This document shows, in pieces, positions 23,870 through 32,914 of a stretch of DNA of 64,000 nucleotides; positions within the stretch are counted from its first letter, which is position 1, and every line of letters starts with the position of its first letter. The notes beneath the pieces were generated by a model. That model had not been told where the DNA came from and made no database searches. It worked only from the letters and a program-made list of their open reading frames with translations. Position numbers and translations under genes: made by a program. Source of the DNA: an uncultured Eubacteriales bacterium (GTDB lineage Bacteria; Bacillota; Clostridia; Lachnospirales; Lachnospiraceae); contig CASFBK010000003.1 of NCBI GenBank assembly GCA_949292785.1, forward strand, positions 62,001 through 126,000. Direction: 5' to 3'.

Positions 23870-24820
23870 CTATTCTTCACTGGTTTTTCTCAAATTCGAT
23901 TCAAACAGACGGTTATATCCAAGCCACTCTGTATTACCTTCCGGCACCGATGCAAAAAGCTCCTTTATCGTCTGCATCTTGGCATCCGTATTATCTGCAA
24001 AGCTCAGTGCCACTGCCTCTGCAATCGCCGGCTTTTTCGGAGAGCCATACTCCAGTTCTCCATGATGCGACAAAATACAATGCTTCAACTCAATGGCAAG
24101 CCGTGGCGGGAAACCCGGAATAGTACGAATACGCTCTCCTACCATTTCAGCGCCAATCATAATATGTCCTAACAGCTGACCTTCATCTGTATAATCATTT
24201 GCCGGAAATTCCGACAGTTCTTCCAGCTTTCCAATATCATGAAACATAGCCGCCGCAAGCAGCAAATCCTTATGTAACATAGGATAAGCCTGCGTATAAT
24301 AATTACACAGCTTTGTAACACTCAAGGTATGCTCCAGCAAACCACCCACAAATCCATGATGCACACTTTTTGCAGCACTATGGAACTTAAAACGCTTTTC
24401 AAAATCCTTATCTTCTATAAAAAAAGCAGACAACAGCTGTTTCAAATACGGGTTCTTCATTCCCTGAATAAATCCTACTAACTCTGCATACATCTGGTCA
24501 ATATCCTTGTCACTGACCGGAAGATAGTCCTTGGGATCATATTCCCCCTCCTGAACCTTACGCACACGCTTCACATTCAACTGCAATGCACCCTGAAAAC
24601 TGGTAACATCCCCCATGACATCCACATAATCAAGAGCTTCAAATTCATCAATTCCCTGAGAATTTGGGTCCCAGATTTTCGCATCCAATGTCCCCGTTTT
24701 ATCCTGCAAAATCAAGGATTCATATGCTTTCCCTGCCTTGGTCAGTGCAGTCTGTTTCGACTTGCACAAATAAATCTCTCCAACACGTTCGCCCTCTCGC
24801 AGGGTTTCTATATACTTCAT
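23870..24820 (-). CDS. yhaM: YhaM-family 3'-5' exoribonuclease
   Basis: 316 residues, normal for YhaM. An N-terminal OB fold (about 10-85, with DKTGTLDAKIWD) binds nucleic acid; the HD domain (about 155-300) has HHGFVGGLLEHTLSV, the metal pair HDIGK and the SHHGELEYGSPKKP segment. The enzyme trims RNA or single-stranded DNA from the 3' end in the cytoplasm. It is followed by a hairpin terminator and preceded by the HtrA-like gene 50 bp upstream. Confidence 0.92.
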   Translation of the reverse strand: MKYIETLREGERVGEIYLCKSKQTALTKAGKAYESLILQDKTGTLDAKIWDPNSQGIDEFEALDYVDVMGDVTSFQGALQLNVKRVRKVQEGEYDPKDYLPVSDKDIDQMYAELVGFIQGMKNPYLKQLLSAFFIEDKDFEKRFKFHSAAKSVHHGFVGGLLEHTLSVTKLCNYYTQAYPMLHKDLLLAAAMFHDIGKLEELSEFPANDYTDEGQLLGHIMIGAEMVGERIRTIPGFPPRLAIELKHCILSHHGELEYGSPKKPAIAEAVALSFADNTDAKMQTIKELFASVPEGNTEWLGYNRLFESNLRKTSEE

Positions 24821-24870
24821 AATTTACTCCTTCTAAATGCTAATTCTTCTAAATACTAATTCTCTCATTC

Positions 24871-26142
24871 TTATTGTAGCACACCTGCTGCTACACTACA
24901 TTCCAGATTCACATATTCCTCTGAGCCCTGGCGTTTTACTGTGATTTTCACCTCGTCTCCAGGATTTAATCCCATCAAAAGCTGACTATACTGCTCTACG
25001 GTAGTAATCTTCTCTCCATTCATTTCTACAATGACATCCGCCTCCTGTATTCCTGCTGCCATTGCCGGAGAATCCATTTCCACACCTTTTACATACACGC
25101 CCTCCGGTATGTTATATGTTGTGGAAATATCCTCTGTTACCGTGCTGATACGCAGTCCCAGATAAGGAATATCCTTGTTATTGGACAAGTCTTCTATCAC
25201 CTGTTTTAACTCAGAAACGGACAGAGCCGTAATGGTATTTCGGTCTCCCTCATTACTGTAATCCTTCAGTACCAGTCCCACAATCTCTCCGGAAAGATTT
25301 ATCAGCACACCGCCGCCATTTTCACTTCCTACCATATCGGTGGTAAAAATCGTATAATTATTATCAATTGTGGTTACCTTATTCTGAACGGCTGTAATCG
25401 TTCCGCACAGAATAGAATAATTCGCTCCCAATGGATTTCCAATGGCAATCACTACGGTTCCCTGTGACAGCACAAAAGAATTACCAAGTGTCGCTACTGT
25501 TATTCTATCCATTGTATCCTCTGAAATATCCGCTAATGCCACGCCAATCACGGCAATTCCGGTATTTCCGTCATATTTTTTCAAAGTAGCCGGAACTGTT
25601 TCATCATCACTAAAGGTAATACTCATAGACTGGGCATCTGCAATCACCTTTTTCTCTGTTAGAATCAATAGTTCTTGTCCATTATTGGCAATAATAATAC
25701 CTGCCGCCTGATTCTTACTTTCATAAGGCGTATTGAACCAATCTGTTCCACTGGTCACTCCTGTCACCGTTACGACAGACTTATTTGCCTGTTTTCCAAT
25801 GGCATACAGCTCCTTTTGCAGGTTCTGATAGCCCTCAACGCCAAGCTCTTCCTGCACATACACCGTATCCGGTTCCTGTGGCTGCTGGCTGGTCTCGTCA
25901 GGATTTTCTTCCTCTTCCTGCGGTTCCTCATCCTTTGGAATGGTAATCGTCTGGTTCTTCTTCGGCTGCGTCCACTCTTCGATACGAGGCTTTAGACACA
26001 CAAAAACAAAACATGCTACTGCGCCAAAAACTATGGCACATAAAATATCATATCCCATATGAATCAGCATCCGCTTTTTGTTAATCGGTTTATCTTTTAT
26101 CTTTTCCTTAATAAAAGCAAAGTCCTGTTCATCCTGTTTCAT
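24871..26142 (-). CDS. HtrA/DegP-like protein with inactive protease domain and PDZ
   Basis: 423 residues. A cytoplasmic N-terminus, a membrane helix (about 30-50), an acidic Pro/Glu/Gln linker (to 95), a trypsin-like domain (about 105-325) and a PDZ domain (about 330-420, with YLGLRISTV and SPAMAAGIQEADVIVEMNG). The fold is HtrA, yet the three catalytic positions are replaced: Lys165 where the TNNHVV His should be, Gly195 where the DxxTDLA Asp should be, and Gly276 in NGGG where GNSGG is expected. So it should not cleave peptides and may act as a scaffold or ligand-binding regulator. Confidence 0.85.
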   Translation of the reverse strand: MKQDEQDFAFIKEKIKDKPINKKRMLIHMGYDILCAIVFGAVACFVFVCLKPRIEEWTQPKKNQTITIPKDEEPQEEEENPDETSQQPQEPDTVYVQEELGVEGYQNLQKELYAIGKQANKSVVTVTGVTSGTDWFNTPYESKNQAAGIIIANNGQELLILTEKKVIADAQSMSITFSDDETVPATLKKYDGNTGIAVIGVALADISEDTMDRITVATLGNSFVLSQGTVVIAIGNPLGANYSILCGTITAVQNKVTTIDNNYTIFTTDMVGSENGGGVLINLSGEIVGLVLKDYSNEGDRNTITALSVSELKQVIEDLSNNKDIPYLGLRISTVTEDISTTYNIPEGVYVKGVEMDSPAMAAGIQEADVIVEMNGEKITTVEQYSQLLMGLNPGDEVKITVKRQGSEEYVNLECSVAAGVLQ

Positions 26143-26221
26143 AACGAATTCTCCTTAGCAACCCATGTGAAGCTACTTTTGCTCTCCTGATAAGCTCTAT
26201 TATACGTTTTTCCTTCCATTG

Positions 26222-26250
26222 TTGCAAGATTTTTATTTTTAGGTTAAAAT
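26222..26250 (+). promoter_or_regulatory. Promoter of the mutS2 operon
   Basis: TTGCAA (26222-26227), 17 bp, TAAAAT (26245-26250), about 40 bp before the small membrane gene that precedes mutS2. Confidence 0.5.
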
Positions 26251-26291
26251 ATACGTAAATATGCGGCATTTTTAGAGGGAATAAGGTACTT

Positions 26292-26546
26292 ATGAAAAGA
26301 AAAATTTTTACCTATGCCATATTGGCTTTTTGCGAAATAACTATGGCTGTTTTGTATAAACTGTATTTGGCTCCATCTTGGGCTACTTTTCATTTGGAAA
26401 AAGAGATTTCCAGACCTTTTCTTTCGCTCTTAATAAATATATTTCTCCTTGCCGCCGTAGCTGTCTTTTCAGTGAAGAATAATAAAGATATGTTTGTGGT
26501 GCCCAAATCTAAATTGAAACATAAAAGGACTAAAAATCATGAATGA
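26292..26546 (+). CDS. Small two-helix membrane protein
   Basis: 84 residues with two hydrophobic helices (about 7-24 and 42-62) and a basic C-terminal tail (KSKLKHKRTKNH). Its 3' end overlaps the mutS2 start by 8 bp, implying coupled translation. Family not recognised; the topology gives no direct function. Confidence 0.65.
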   Translation: MKRKIFTYAILAFCEITMAVLYKLYLAPSWATFHLEKEISRPFLSLLINIFLLAAVAVFSVKNNKDMFVVPKSKLKHKRTKNHE

Positions 26547-28917
26547 AAAAGTATTAAAAACCTTAGAATATAATAAAATCATAGACCTTCTGACCGGGTA
26601 TGCCACCTCGGAATCCGGTCGTGAGCTGTGTCGCAGACTCAAACCCATGACCGACCTTACGACCATCGAGAATGCCCAGGAGCAGACAAAAGACGCCCTT
26701 TCCCGGATTTACAAGAAAGGCAGTCTTTCTTTTTCCGGTCTTCACAATATCGGCGCTTCCTTAAAGCGCCTAGAAATCGGAGGCACTCTTGGAATCGAAG
26801 AGCTTTTGCGCATCGCTTCTCTCTTAGAAGTGGCAAAACGTGCCAAAGCCTACTCCCGCAGCGACAGAGAAGACACCAAAGCAGACTCTTTGGATGAACT
26901 CTTTGACAAGGTAGAGCCTCTGACACCATTGTTAGACGAAATCCGCAGATGCATTATTTCCGAAGACGAAATCGCTGATGATGCTTCCGCGAACCTAAAA
27001 AACATCCGTCGTTCCATGAAAAATATCAACGATAAAATCCGCAGTCAGATGAATACCATGCTGAATAATACTGACACTCGCAATCTCCTGCAGGATGCCG
27101 TCATCACCATGCGAAACGGCCGCTACTGTCTGCCGGTAAAGGCAGAAGCCAAAGGACAGGTGCCCGGTATGATTCACGACCAGTCCTCCACCGGCTCTAC
27201 CCTTTTTATTGAGCCTATGGCAGTAGTGAAACTAAACAATGATCTAAAGGAACTTTTTTTGAAGGAACAGGACGAAATCGAAGTAATTCTTGCGAACTTA
27301 AGCACTCAGGTTGCAGAATATATTCCTTTCCTGAATGATAATTATAAAACATTGACAGAACTGGACTTTATCTTTGCAAAAGGCTCCCTTGCCAAAAGCT
27401 ATAACGGTACGGCACCTCTCTTTAACACGGAGCACCGCATCCGTATCCGCAAGGGACGTCATCCTCTGTTAGATGCCCACAAGGTTGTTCCCATTGATAT
27501 TCATCTTGGGGACGACTTTGATTTGTTGATTGTAACCGGACCAAACACCGGAGGTAAAACTGTCTCCATCAAAACAGTCGGACTTTTTACCTTGATGGGT
27601 CAGGCGGGGCTTCATATTCCTGCCAATGACCGTTCCGAGCTGTCTGTTTTTGAAGAAGTATTTGCAGATATTGGAGACGAGCAAAGCATTGAGCAGAGCC
27701 TCAGCACCTTCTCTTCCCATATGACTAATATCATTTCGATTTTAGACCGGGTAAATGAGAATTCACTGGTGCTTTTTGATGAATTGTGTGCAGGAACGGA
27801 CCCAACAGAAGGAGCCGCCCTTGCCATCTCCATTTTGACAAGACTTCACAATTATGGTATTCGCACCATGGCAACCACCCATTACAGCGAGCTTAAGGTA
27901 TTTGCCCTTTCTACGCCCGGTGTGGAGAACGCCTGCTGTGAATTTTCCGTCGAGACCTTAAGCCCCACTTATCGGCTTTTAATTGGTATTCCGGGAAAAA
28001 GTAATGCTTTTGCCATTTCCGGCAAACTGGGCTTAAGCGACGATATTATTACAGAAGCAAAGAAACATCTGTCCGAACAGGATGAAAGCTTTGAAGACCT
28101 GATTTCCGACCTGGAATCCAGCCGCGTTACCATTGAAAAGGAACGGCTGGAAGTAGAACAATATAAACGTGAAATCGAAGACTTGAAGCACAAATTAGAA
28201 TCAAAACAGGAACGTATCGACAGCCAGCGTGAAAAAATCATTCGTCAGGCAAACGAAGAAGCGCACGCTATCCTGCGGGAGGCTAAGGAAGTTGCCGACC
28301 AGACCATCAAAAACTTCCACAAGTACGGCAGCGCCGCTCCATCCATGAAGGACATGGAGCAGGAACGTTCCAAGCTGCGGGATAAAATGAGCAAGCTGGA
28401 AAAAGATATGTCCATGAAGCAGAAAAATACCCAGCAGAATCATAAGGTTCCAAAGAAGTTACGCATTGGCGATACGGTGAAGGTCTTAAGCATGAATCTT
28501 ACCGGCACGGTACACACCCTGCCCAATGAAAAAGGCGACTTATATGTGCAAATGGGAATACTGCGTTCTCTTGTGAATATCAAAGACCTTGTACTGGTAG
28601 AGGATACGCCTGTTCTTGGCAGTAAGAAAAAATCCACCGGGGCAGGAAAGATTAAGATGTCCAAATCCGCTTCTGTTTCTACCGAAATCAACCTGATCGG
28701 TAAAACAACAGACGAAGCCATTGCCCTGTTAGATAAATACCTGGACGATGCCTATATCGCCCATATGCCCTCTGTACGCATTGTACATGGAAAGGGAACC
28801 GGCGCATTACGAAGCGCCGTACACAACCACCTGAAACGCTTAAAATACATCAAATCCTACCGTCTCGGTGAATTTGGTGAAGGAGACGCCGGCGTAACCA
28901 TTGCCGAGTTCAAATAA
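26539..28917 (+). CDS. mutS2: Endonuclease MutS2
   Basis: 792 residues. It has the MutS core and clamp without a mismatch-binding domain, Walker A GPNTGGKT (334-341), a Walker B with LFDELCAGTDPTEG, a long coiled coil (about 520-630) and a C-terminal Smr nuclease domain (about 710-792, with the VRIVHGKGTGALR motif). MutS2 acts on branched DNA to limit recombination and, in Bacillus, splits collided ribosomes. It heads an operon with a two-component system 13 bp downstream. Confidence 0.95.
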   Translation: MNEKVLKTLEYNKIIDLLTGYATSESGRELCRRLKPMTDLTTIENAQEQTKDALSRIYKKGSLSFSGLHNIGASLKRLEIGGTLGIEELLRIASLLEVAKRAKAYSRSDREDTKADSLDELFDKVEPLTPLLDEIRRCIISEDEIADDASANLKNIRRSMKNINDKIRSQMNTMLNNTDTRNLLQDAVITMRNGRYCLPVKAEAKGQVPGMIHDQSSTGSTLFIEPMAVVKLNNDLKELFLKEQDEIEVILANLSTQVAEYIPFLNDNYKTLTELDFIFAKGSLAKSYNGTAPLFNTEHRIRIRKGRHPLLDAHKVVPIDIHLGDDFDLLIVTGPNTGGKTVSIKTVGLFTLMGQAGLHIPANDRSELSVFEEVFADIGDEQSIEQSLSTFSSHMTNIISILDRVNENSLVLFDELCAGTDPTEGAALAISILTRLHNYGIRTMATTHYSELKVFALSTPGVENACCEFSVETLSPTYRLLIGIPGKSNAFAISGKLGLSDDIITEAKKHLSEQDESFEDLISDLESSRVTIEKERLEVEQYKREIEDLKHKLESKQERIDSQREKIIRQANEEAHAILREAKEVADQTIKNFHKYGSAAPSMKDMEQERSKLRDKMSKLEKDMSMKQKNTQQNHKVPKKLRIGDTVKVLSMNLTGTVHTLPNEKGDLYVQMGILRSLVNIKDLVLVEDTPVLGSKKKSTGAGKIKMSKSASVSTEINLIGKTTDEAIALLDKYLDDAYIAHMPSVRIVHGKGTGALRSAVHNHLKRLKYIKSYRLGEFGEGDAGVTIAEFK

Positions 28918-28929
28918 GGAGGCAACACC

Positions 28930-29628
28930 ATGGTAGCAAAACAGAAAATTCTTATCGTAGATGATGATGTAAATATTGCAGAACTGATTTCCCTGTATCT
29001 GACCAAGGAATGTTATGATACCCGTATGGTAAATGACGGAGAGGAAGCCCTCGCTATATACGAACAGTATCAGCCCAATCTGATTTTATTAGACCTGATG
29101 CTTCCGGGCATTGACGGTTATCAGGTATGCCGGGAAATCCGTACCAAGTCCAACGTTCCGATTATCATGCTTTCCGCGAAAGGAGAGATTTTTGATAAGG
29201 TTCTGGGATTAGAGTTAGGTGCAGATGATTATATTATGAAGCCTTTTGATTCCAAGGAGCTGGTTGCCCGTGTTAAGGCAGTATTGCGCCGTTATCAGCC
29301 AGTGAAACAGGAGGCTCCTGCTTCTGACATTAAGTGTGTGGAATACCCGGACCTTGTCATCAACCAGACCAACTATTCCGTACTTTACTACGGACAGCCG
29401 GTAGATATGCCGCCAAAGGAACTGGAATTGCTTTACTTCCTTGCATCTTCTCCCAATCAGGTATTTACCAGAGAGCAGCTCCTTGACCATATCTGGGGCT
29501 ATGAATACATTGGAGATACCCGTACCGTAGATGTGCACGTAAAGCGTCTTCGTGAAAAAATCAAAGACCACGATGCATGGAGTCTTGCTACGGTTTGGGG
29601 CATTGGTTACAAATTTGAGGTGAAATAG
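28930..29628 (+). CDS. OmpR/PhoB-family response regulator
   Basis: 232 residues. Receiver domain (1-120) with phospho-acceptor Asp55 in LLDLMLPG, Lys in the MKPFD motif, and a C-terminal winged helix (about 135-230) with TREQLLDHIWGYEYIGDTR. It should bind DNA when phosphorylated by the adjacent kinase. It is 13 bp after mutS2 with AGGAGG before the ATG. No target operator is evident here. Confidence 0.92.
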   Translation: MVAKQKILIVDDDVNIAELISLYLTKECYDTRMVNDGEEALAIYEQYQPNLILLDLMLPGIDGYQVCREIRTKSNVPIIMLSAKGEIFDKVLGLELGADDYIMKPFDSKELVARVKAVLRRYQPVKQEAPASDIKCVEYPDLVINQTNYSVLYYGQPVDMPPKELELLYFLASSPNQVFTREQLLDHIWGYEYIGDTRTVDVHVKRLREKIKDHDAWSLATVWGIGYKFEVK

Positions 29629-31047
29629 TTGAAACGTACACTATATTTTAAGCTTTTGCTGGGATATGTGGCTTTTGGTATTCTTGGATTTTTTACCATA
29701 GCCACATTTACTTCCCACCATACCATGAATTACATAGAAACAGAAGCTGCGGAAGACTTATACCGTGAATCCAATTTGATTGCGTCAAATTATGCAGCCA
29801 ATTACTACCGAAACACCATGACCTTAGAAGATGTGCAATCCCAACTGGCAGCCGTTGCCACTTATCTGAATGCTGATATCTGGGTAGTAGATACCAAGGG
29901 AACGATTTTAATCGATTCAGAAACCACATCACCTTCCAAAACACCTATTGAAGGCTTTGATATCACATCATTTGGTGCTAAGTACTATCTGGTGGGCAAT
30001 TTTTATGATACTTATTCCGAAAATGTATTAACGGTATTTTCTCCCATTACGGTAAATTATAAGGTAAAAGGATATGTGATGATTCACCAGCCGATATCCA
30101 ACCTTACCTCCTTTCATAATGGCTTTTTGAACATTTCTTATATGACTCTTGCCATTATTTTTCTATGCGCTTTTGTGGTACTTGGGCTTTTTACCTATAC
30201 CGTATATATTCCCATCCGTAAAATCACAGAAGCAGCCAGAGAATATGCTACCGGAGACTTTACCAAGCAGATAAATATTCATAAAAATGATGAGATTGGC
30301 TACCTGGCGGCTTCTTTGAACTTTATGGCAACAGAGCTTTCCACATTAGAGGAGGACCAGCGTAAATTTATTGCCAACGTCTCCCATGACTTTCGCTCTC
30401 CATTGACTTCCATCAAGGGCTATATCGAAGCGATTATGGACGGCACCATTCCATACGAGATGCAGGACAAATACCTCAATATCATACTTTTTGAAACGGA
30501 ACGTCTGAACAAACTGACCCAGAGTATGCTGGAGCTGAATAAATACGGAAAAAAAGGAACTATGCTGGATATTTCCAAATTCGATATTAATCATACCATT
30601 AAAATGGTAGTACAGAGCTTTGAAGGAACCTGCAAGGAAAAGAAAATTTCCTTTGAGCTGATTCTGACCGGGCAGACCTTGTTCGTTTCTGCCGATATGA
30701 GCAAAATTCAACAGGTGCTTTATAACCTTATTGATAATGCTATCAAATTCAGCCACGCGGACTCTGCCATTACCATTGAAACCACGGAAAAAAACGACAA
30801 GGTTTTTGTCTCCGTCAAGGACACCGGAATAGGAATTCCCAAAGACAGCCTGAAAAAAATCTGGGAACGATTTTATAAAACAGACCTTTCCCGAGGAAAG
30901 GACAAAAAGGGCACCGGTCTTGGACTTGCTATCGTAAAGGAAATTATTTCTGCCCATAATGAAAATATCAATGTCATCAGTACGGAAGGCGTAGGCACGG
31001 AATTTATCTTTACCTTACCCTTAGCCAATGAGAAACATACAAAATAA
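29629..31047 (+). CDS. Sensor histidine kinase
   Basis: 472 residues from a TTG directly after the response regulator stop. Two membrane helices (about 9-28 and 168-190) flank an extracytoplasmic sensor domain; then HAMP (about 190-240), a HisKA domain with His253 in NVSHDFRSPLTS, and an HATPase_c domain with NLIDNAIKFSH, DTGIGIP and GTGLGLAIVKEI. This WalK/ResE-like layout suggests envelope sensing, but the signal is unknown. Confidence 0.92.
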   Translation: MKRTLYFKLLLGYVAFGILGFFTIATFTSHHTMNYIETEAAEDLYRESNLIASNYAANYYRNTMTLEDVQSQLAAVATYLNADIWVVDTKGTILIDSETTSPSKTPIEGFDITSFGAKYYLVGNFYDTYSENVLTVFSPITVNYKVKGYVMIHQPISNLTSFHNGFLNISYMTLAIIFLCAFVVLGLFTYTVYIPIRKITEAAREYATGDFTKQINIHKNDEIGYLAASLNFMATELSTLEEDQRKFIANVSHDFRSPLTSIKGYIEAIMDGTIPYEMQDKYLNIILFETERLNKLTQSMLELNKYGKKGTMLDISKFDINHTIKMVVQSFEGTCKEKKISFELILTGQTLFVSADMSKIQQVLYNLIDNAIKFSHADSAITIETTEKNDKVFVSVKDTGIGIPKDSLKKIWERFYKTDLSRGKDKKGTGLGLAIVKEIISAHNENINVISTEGVGTEFIFTLPLANEKHTK

Positions 31048-31091
31048 GGACTGTTGTATCAGACGGTTAATTACCATCCGTACAACAGTCC
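31048..31091. terminator. Convergent hairpin between kinase and small membrane gene
   Basis: Perfect 11-bp stem GGACTGTTGTA (31048-31058) / TACAACAGTCC (31081-31091) directly after the kinase stop, with inner GACGG/CCGT pairing. T-rich sequence follows only on the minus side, so it may serve both genes. Confidence 0.55.
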
Positions 31092-31097
31092 CCTAAA

Positions 31098-31286
31098 CTA
31101 GGCTCCTGGCTTTCCTGCAAGAATGAGGATACTTAGAATAATTCCTATCATGAGAAAGTATATTATTTCTCTGTCTTTTCCTATCAAGCTAATCCTTTTT
31201 TTAAAATAAAATTTTTTTAATCCCAGGTATACAATTAGATAGGAAAAGAAAAATGCACTTCCAAAGCCCCCGATTAAATATATCAT
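31098..31286 (-). CDS. Small membrane protein (62 aa)
   Basis: 62 residues with two hydrophobic helices (about 2-22 and 43-58) and a basic loop. AAGGAG lies 6 nt before the ATG, which supports it as a gene despite its size. It ends 6 bp before a shared hairpin terminator. Function unknown. Confidence 0.5.
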   Translation of the reverse strand: MIYLIGGFGSAFFFSYLIVYLGLKKFYFKKRISLIGKDREIIYFLMIGIILSILILAGKPGA

Positions 31287-31626
31287 AATTTTCTCCTTAT
31301 TGCATAGGCTTTATTTTATTTCATTTTATACTTATCTGGATGTTTACTGAATCAGCTTTTTATCGAATGATAAACTATGAATGACTCCCCCTCGTCTCCC
31401 ATCACGATTCGCTTATAACTCCGTGTCCTATTATATGTTTTTTGATAAATAAAGTCAATTATAACTTGTATACAATTTCGAAAGCAAATACGCATTTCGC
31501 GCATTAATTTTTCACGAATTGCGTATTTCAATTTTACAGAGACTATCCTGGGCTCTCGCCCAGGCACTTAGAGAAGTACACCTTTCCTCTATCCCATGAA
31601 GCCTCATTTTATAACTTTTCCTTGCT
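31287..31626 (-). other. Intergenic with two strong hairpins
   Basis: No convincing gene. It contains a 14-nt imperfect stem (31486-31499 with 31515-31528, one mismatch, AAATACGCATTTCG) and a perfect 7-bp stem CCTGGGC-TCTC-GCCCAGG (31547-31564). Both lie in the 3' region of the 31627 gene and could be processing or termination structures, or part of a small RNA. A 71-codon frame across them looks non-coding. Confidence 0.4.
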
Positions 31627-32469
31627 CTATATTACAACATCTATCGATGCTGTCACAGACGCTGCAGGAGCTGCACTTCCTCCGTTACCTGCCATGGTGG
31701 CCACCTCCCCCATTCCAACAGCCATCTGTTGTGCAATCTGCTGCTCTATCTGTGCTTCTGCCAACTGCTGTTCCATCTGAACTTCTGCTAACCGCATTGC
31801 TTCCGCACTCAAGTCAACGGCAACTCCTGCCGAAAAACTTCTACTTGCACTGTAGGGCTCTCGCAGACCACGAAGCTGTTGTTTCAAATAATTCATATCC
31901 GCCTCATTCAACTTACTTTGTTCCTGACTTCGATGAAACTTCTTCTTCCGCATCAATTCACGTTTTTGACTTTTCTGTTTTTGTACTCTCTGCATATGTT
32001 CAATATTGCTTTTCTGCTCTAAATTACGTTCTTTTCTGGCGACTCTGGCTTTTATTTCATTCTTTTCCTGCCGCAGTTCTGCCTTCGCCTCTTTTTCATA
32101 ACGTTTTTTACTTCTTTCTTCTTGACGCAGGTTCTGCGTCTTCATCTTGGCACATTGAACCATACGTTTTGCATGAGCAATCGCCAGATTTAATTCCCCC
32201 TCGTCATATTGTCCGGTTCCTTTGCATTTCTGCAAGTTAATAAGCTTGCTTTTCGCCTGAACTGCTACTCTTCCGGCACTTTGAGACTTATTTGCCCGTA
32301 AAATTGCTGAAGAGATTTCCCGGGGATTATAATTCAATTTTTTCTTTTTATTTTGGCTCGATGATTTTTGGGTGATTTTCGTTGTTCCATTCATGCCTTT
32401 TACGGACAGAGACATGGATGGCATAGTTCCTGTCGCCAGTCCACTGGCTGTATAAGATGATATTTTCAT
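31627..32469 (-). CDS. Basic coiled-coil protein of unknown function
   Basis: 280 residues. The N-terminus is Ser/Thr-rich without a signal peptide, the middle (about 95-215) is strongly basic and coiled-coil (many Lys, Arg, Gln, Glu heptads), and the C-terminus (about 235-275) is Gln/Ala/Glu-rich, then Ala/Gly-rich. Such composition fits a nucleic-acid-associated or structural (for example spore-related) protein, but no family is recognised. It is divergent from the small gene at 32649 and shares a 12-bp inverted repeat in the control region. Confidence 0.6.
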   Translation of the reverse strand: MKISSYTASGLATGTMPSMSLSVKGMNGTTKITQKSSSQNKKKKLNYNPREISSAILRANKSQSAGRVAVQAKSKLINLQKCKGTGQYDEGELNLAIAHAKRMVQCAKMKTQNLRQEERSKKRYEKEAKAELRQEKNEIKARVARKERNLEQKSNIEHMQRVQKQKSQKRELMRKKKFHRSQEQSKLNEADMNYLKQQLRGLREPYSASRSFSAGVAVDLSAEAMRLAEVQMEQQLAEAQIEQQIAQQMAVGMGEVATMAGNGGSAAPAASVTASIDVVI

Positions 32470-32581
32470 AACCTCTGTTCCTCCTTGAAGCTCCCTTACC
32501 GGTGCATCCGTGCACCTTTTCTTACTGTTATTACATACATCGGCAAATTTTAGGAAAACTTAACCATGCATTTTCTTTCGC

Positions 32582-32620
32582 AAATGTAATCATACTAATA
32601 ACAAATCAATGATTACATTT
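32582..32620. promoter_or_regulatory. 12-bp perfect inverted repeat between divergent genes
   Basis: AAATGTAATCAT (32582-32593) and ATGATTACATTT (32609-32620) are exact inverted copies 15 bp apart, 29 bp upstream of the plus-strand gene at 32649 and between it and the minus-strand gene starting at 32469. Likely an operator for both. Confidence 0.55.
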
Positions 32621-32648
32621 CACAAAATTATTGTAAAGGAGACACATT

Positions 32649-32843
32649 ATGAATACACCATTTGATGACTCGCTGCCTATGGGGTTTGCCATGGGACTTG
32701 CTATGGACTTAGATGCCATGAATCGTTTTTCTAATATGACCGAAGCGGAAAAAGAAGAGCTTTTAAATCGTGCCAGAGACGCAAAGACAAAAAATGAAAT
32801 GCAAAGAATTATCAGCCAACTATCCTCTGACCGGACTTTCTAA
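32649..32843 (+). CDS. Small conserved-type protein (64 aa)
   Basis: 64 residues with AAGGAG 7 nt before the ATG. A Met/Gly-rich N-terminus (LPMGFAMGLAMDLDAMN) is followed by an amphipathic helical region. I have the impression of similar short proteins in other Lachnospiraceae, but without a known role. It ends shortly before a bidirectional hairpin terminator. Confidence 0.65.
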   Translation: MNTPFDDSLPMGFAMGLAMDLDAMNRFSNMTEAEKEELLNRARDAKTKNEMQRIISQLSSDRTF

Positions 32844-32863
32844 GAAGAATCACCACTATTATA

Positions 32864-32914
32864 AAAAAGCCACCGCAAAAGGTACATTTCAAATACCTTT
32901 TGCAGTGGCTTTTT
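32864..32914. terminator. Bidirectional terminator, repeat copy 1
   Basis: A long stem GCCACYGCAAAAGGTA / TACCTTTTGCAGTGGC flanked by A and T runs terminates both the small plus-strand gene and the sigma-factor gene on the minus strand. An almost identical copy (one base difference across 41 bp) lies at 37714-37754. Confidence 0.8.

Noticed and set aside
31352-31567. 71-codon minus frame between the small membrane gene and the coiled-coil gene
   Set aside because: It spans two hairpins, has no convincing ribosome binding site and a composition unlike neighbouring proteins.
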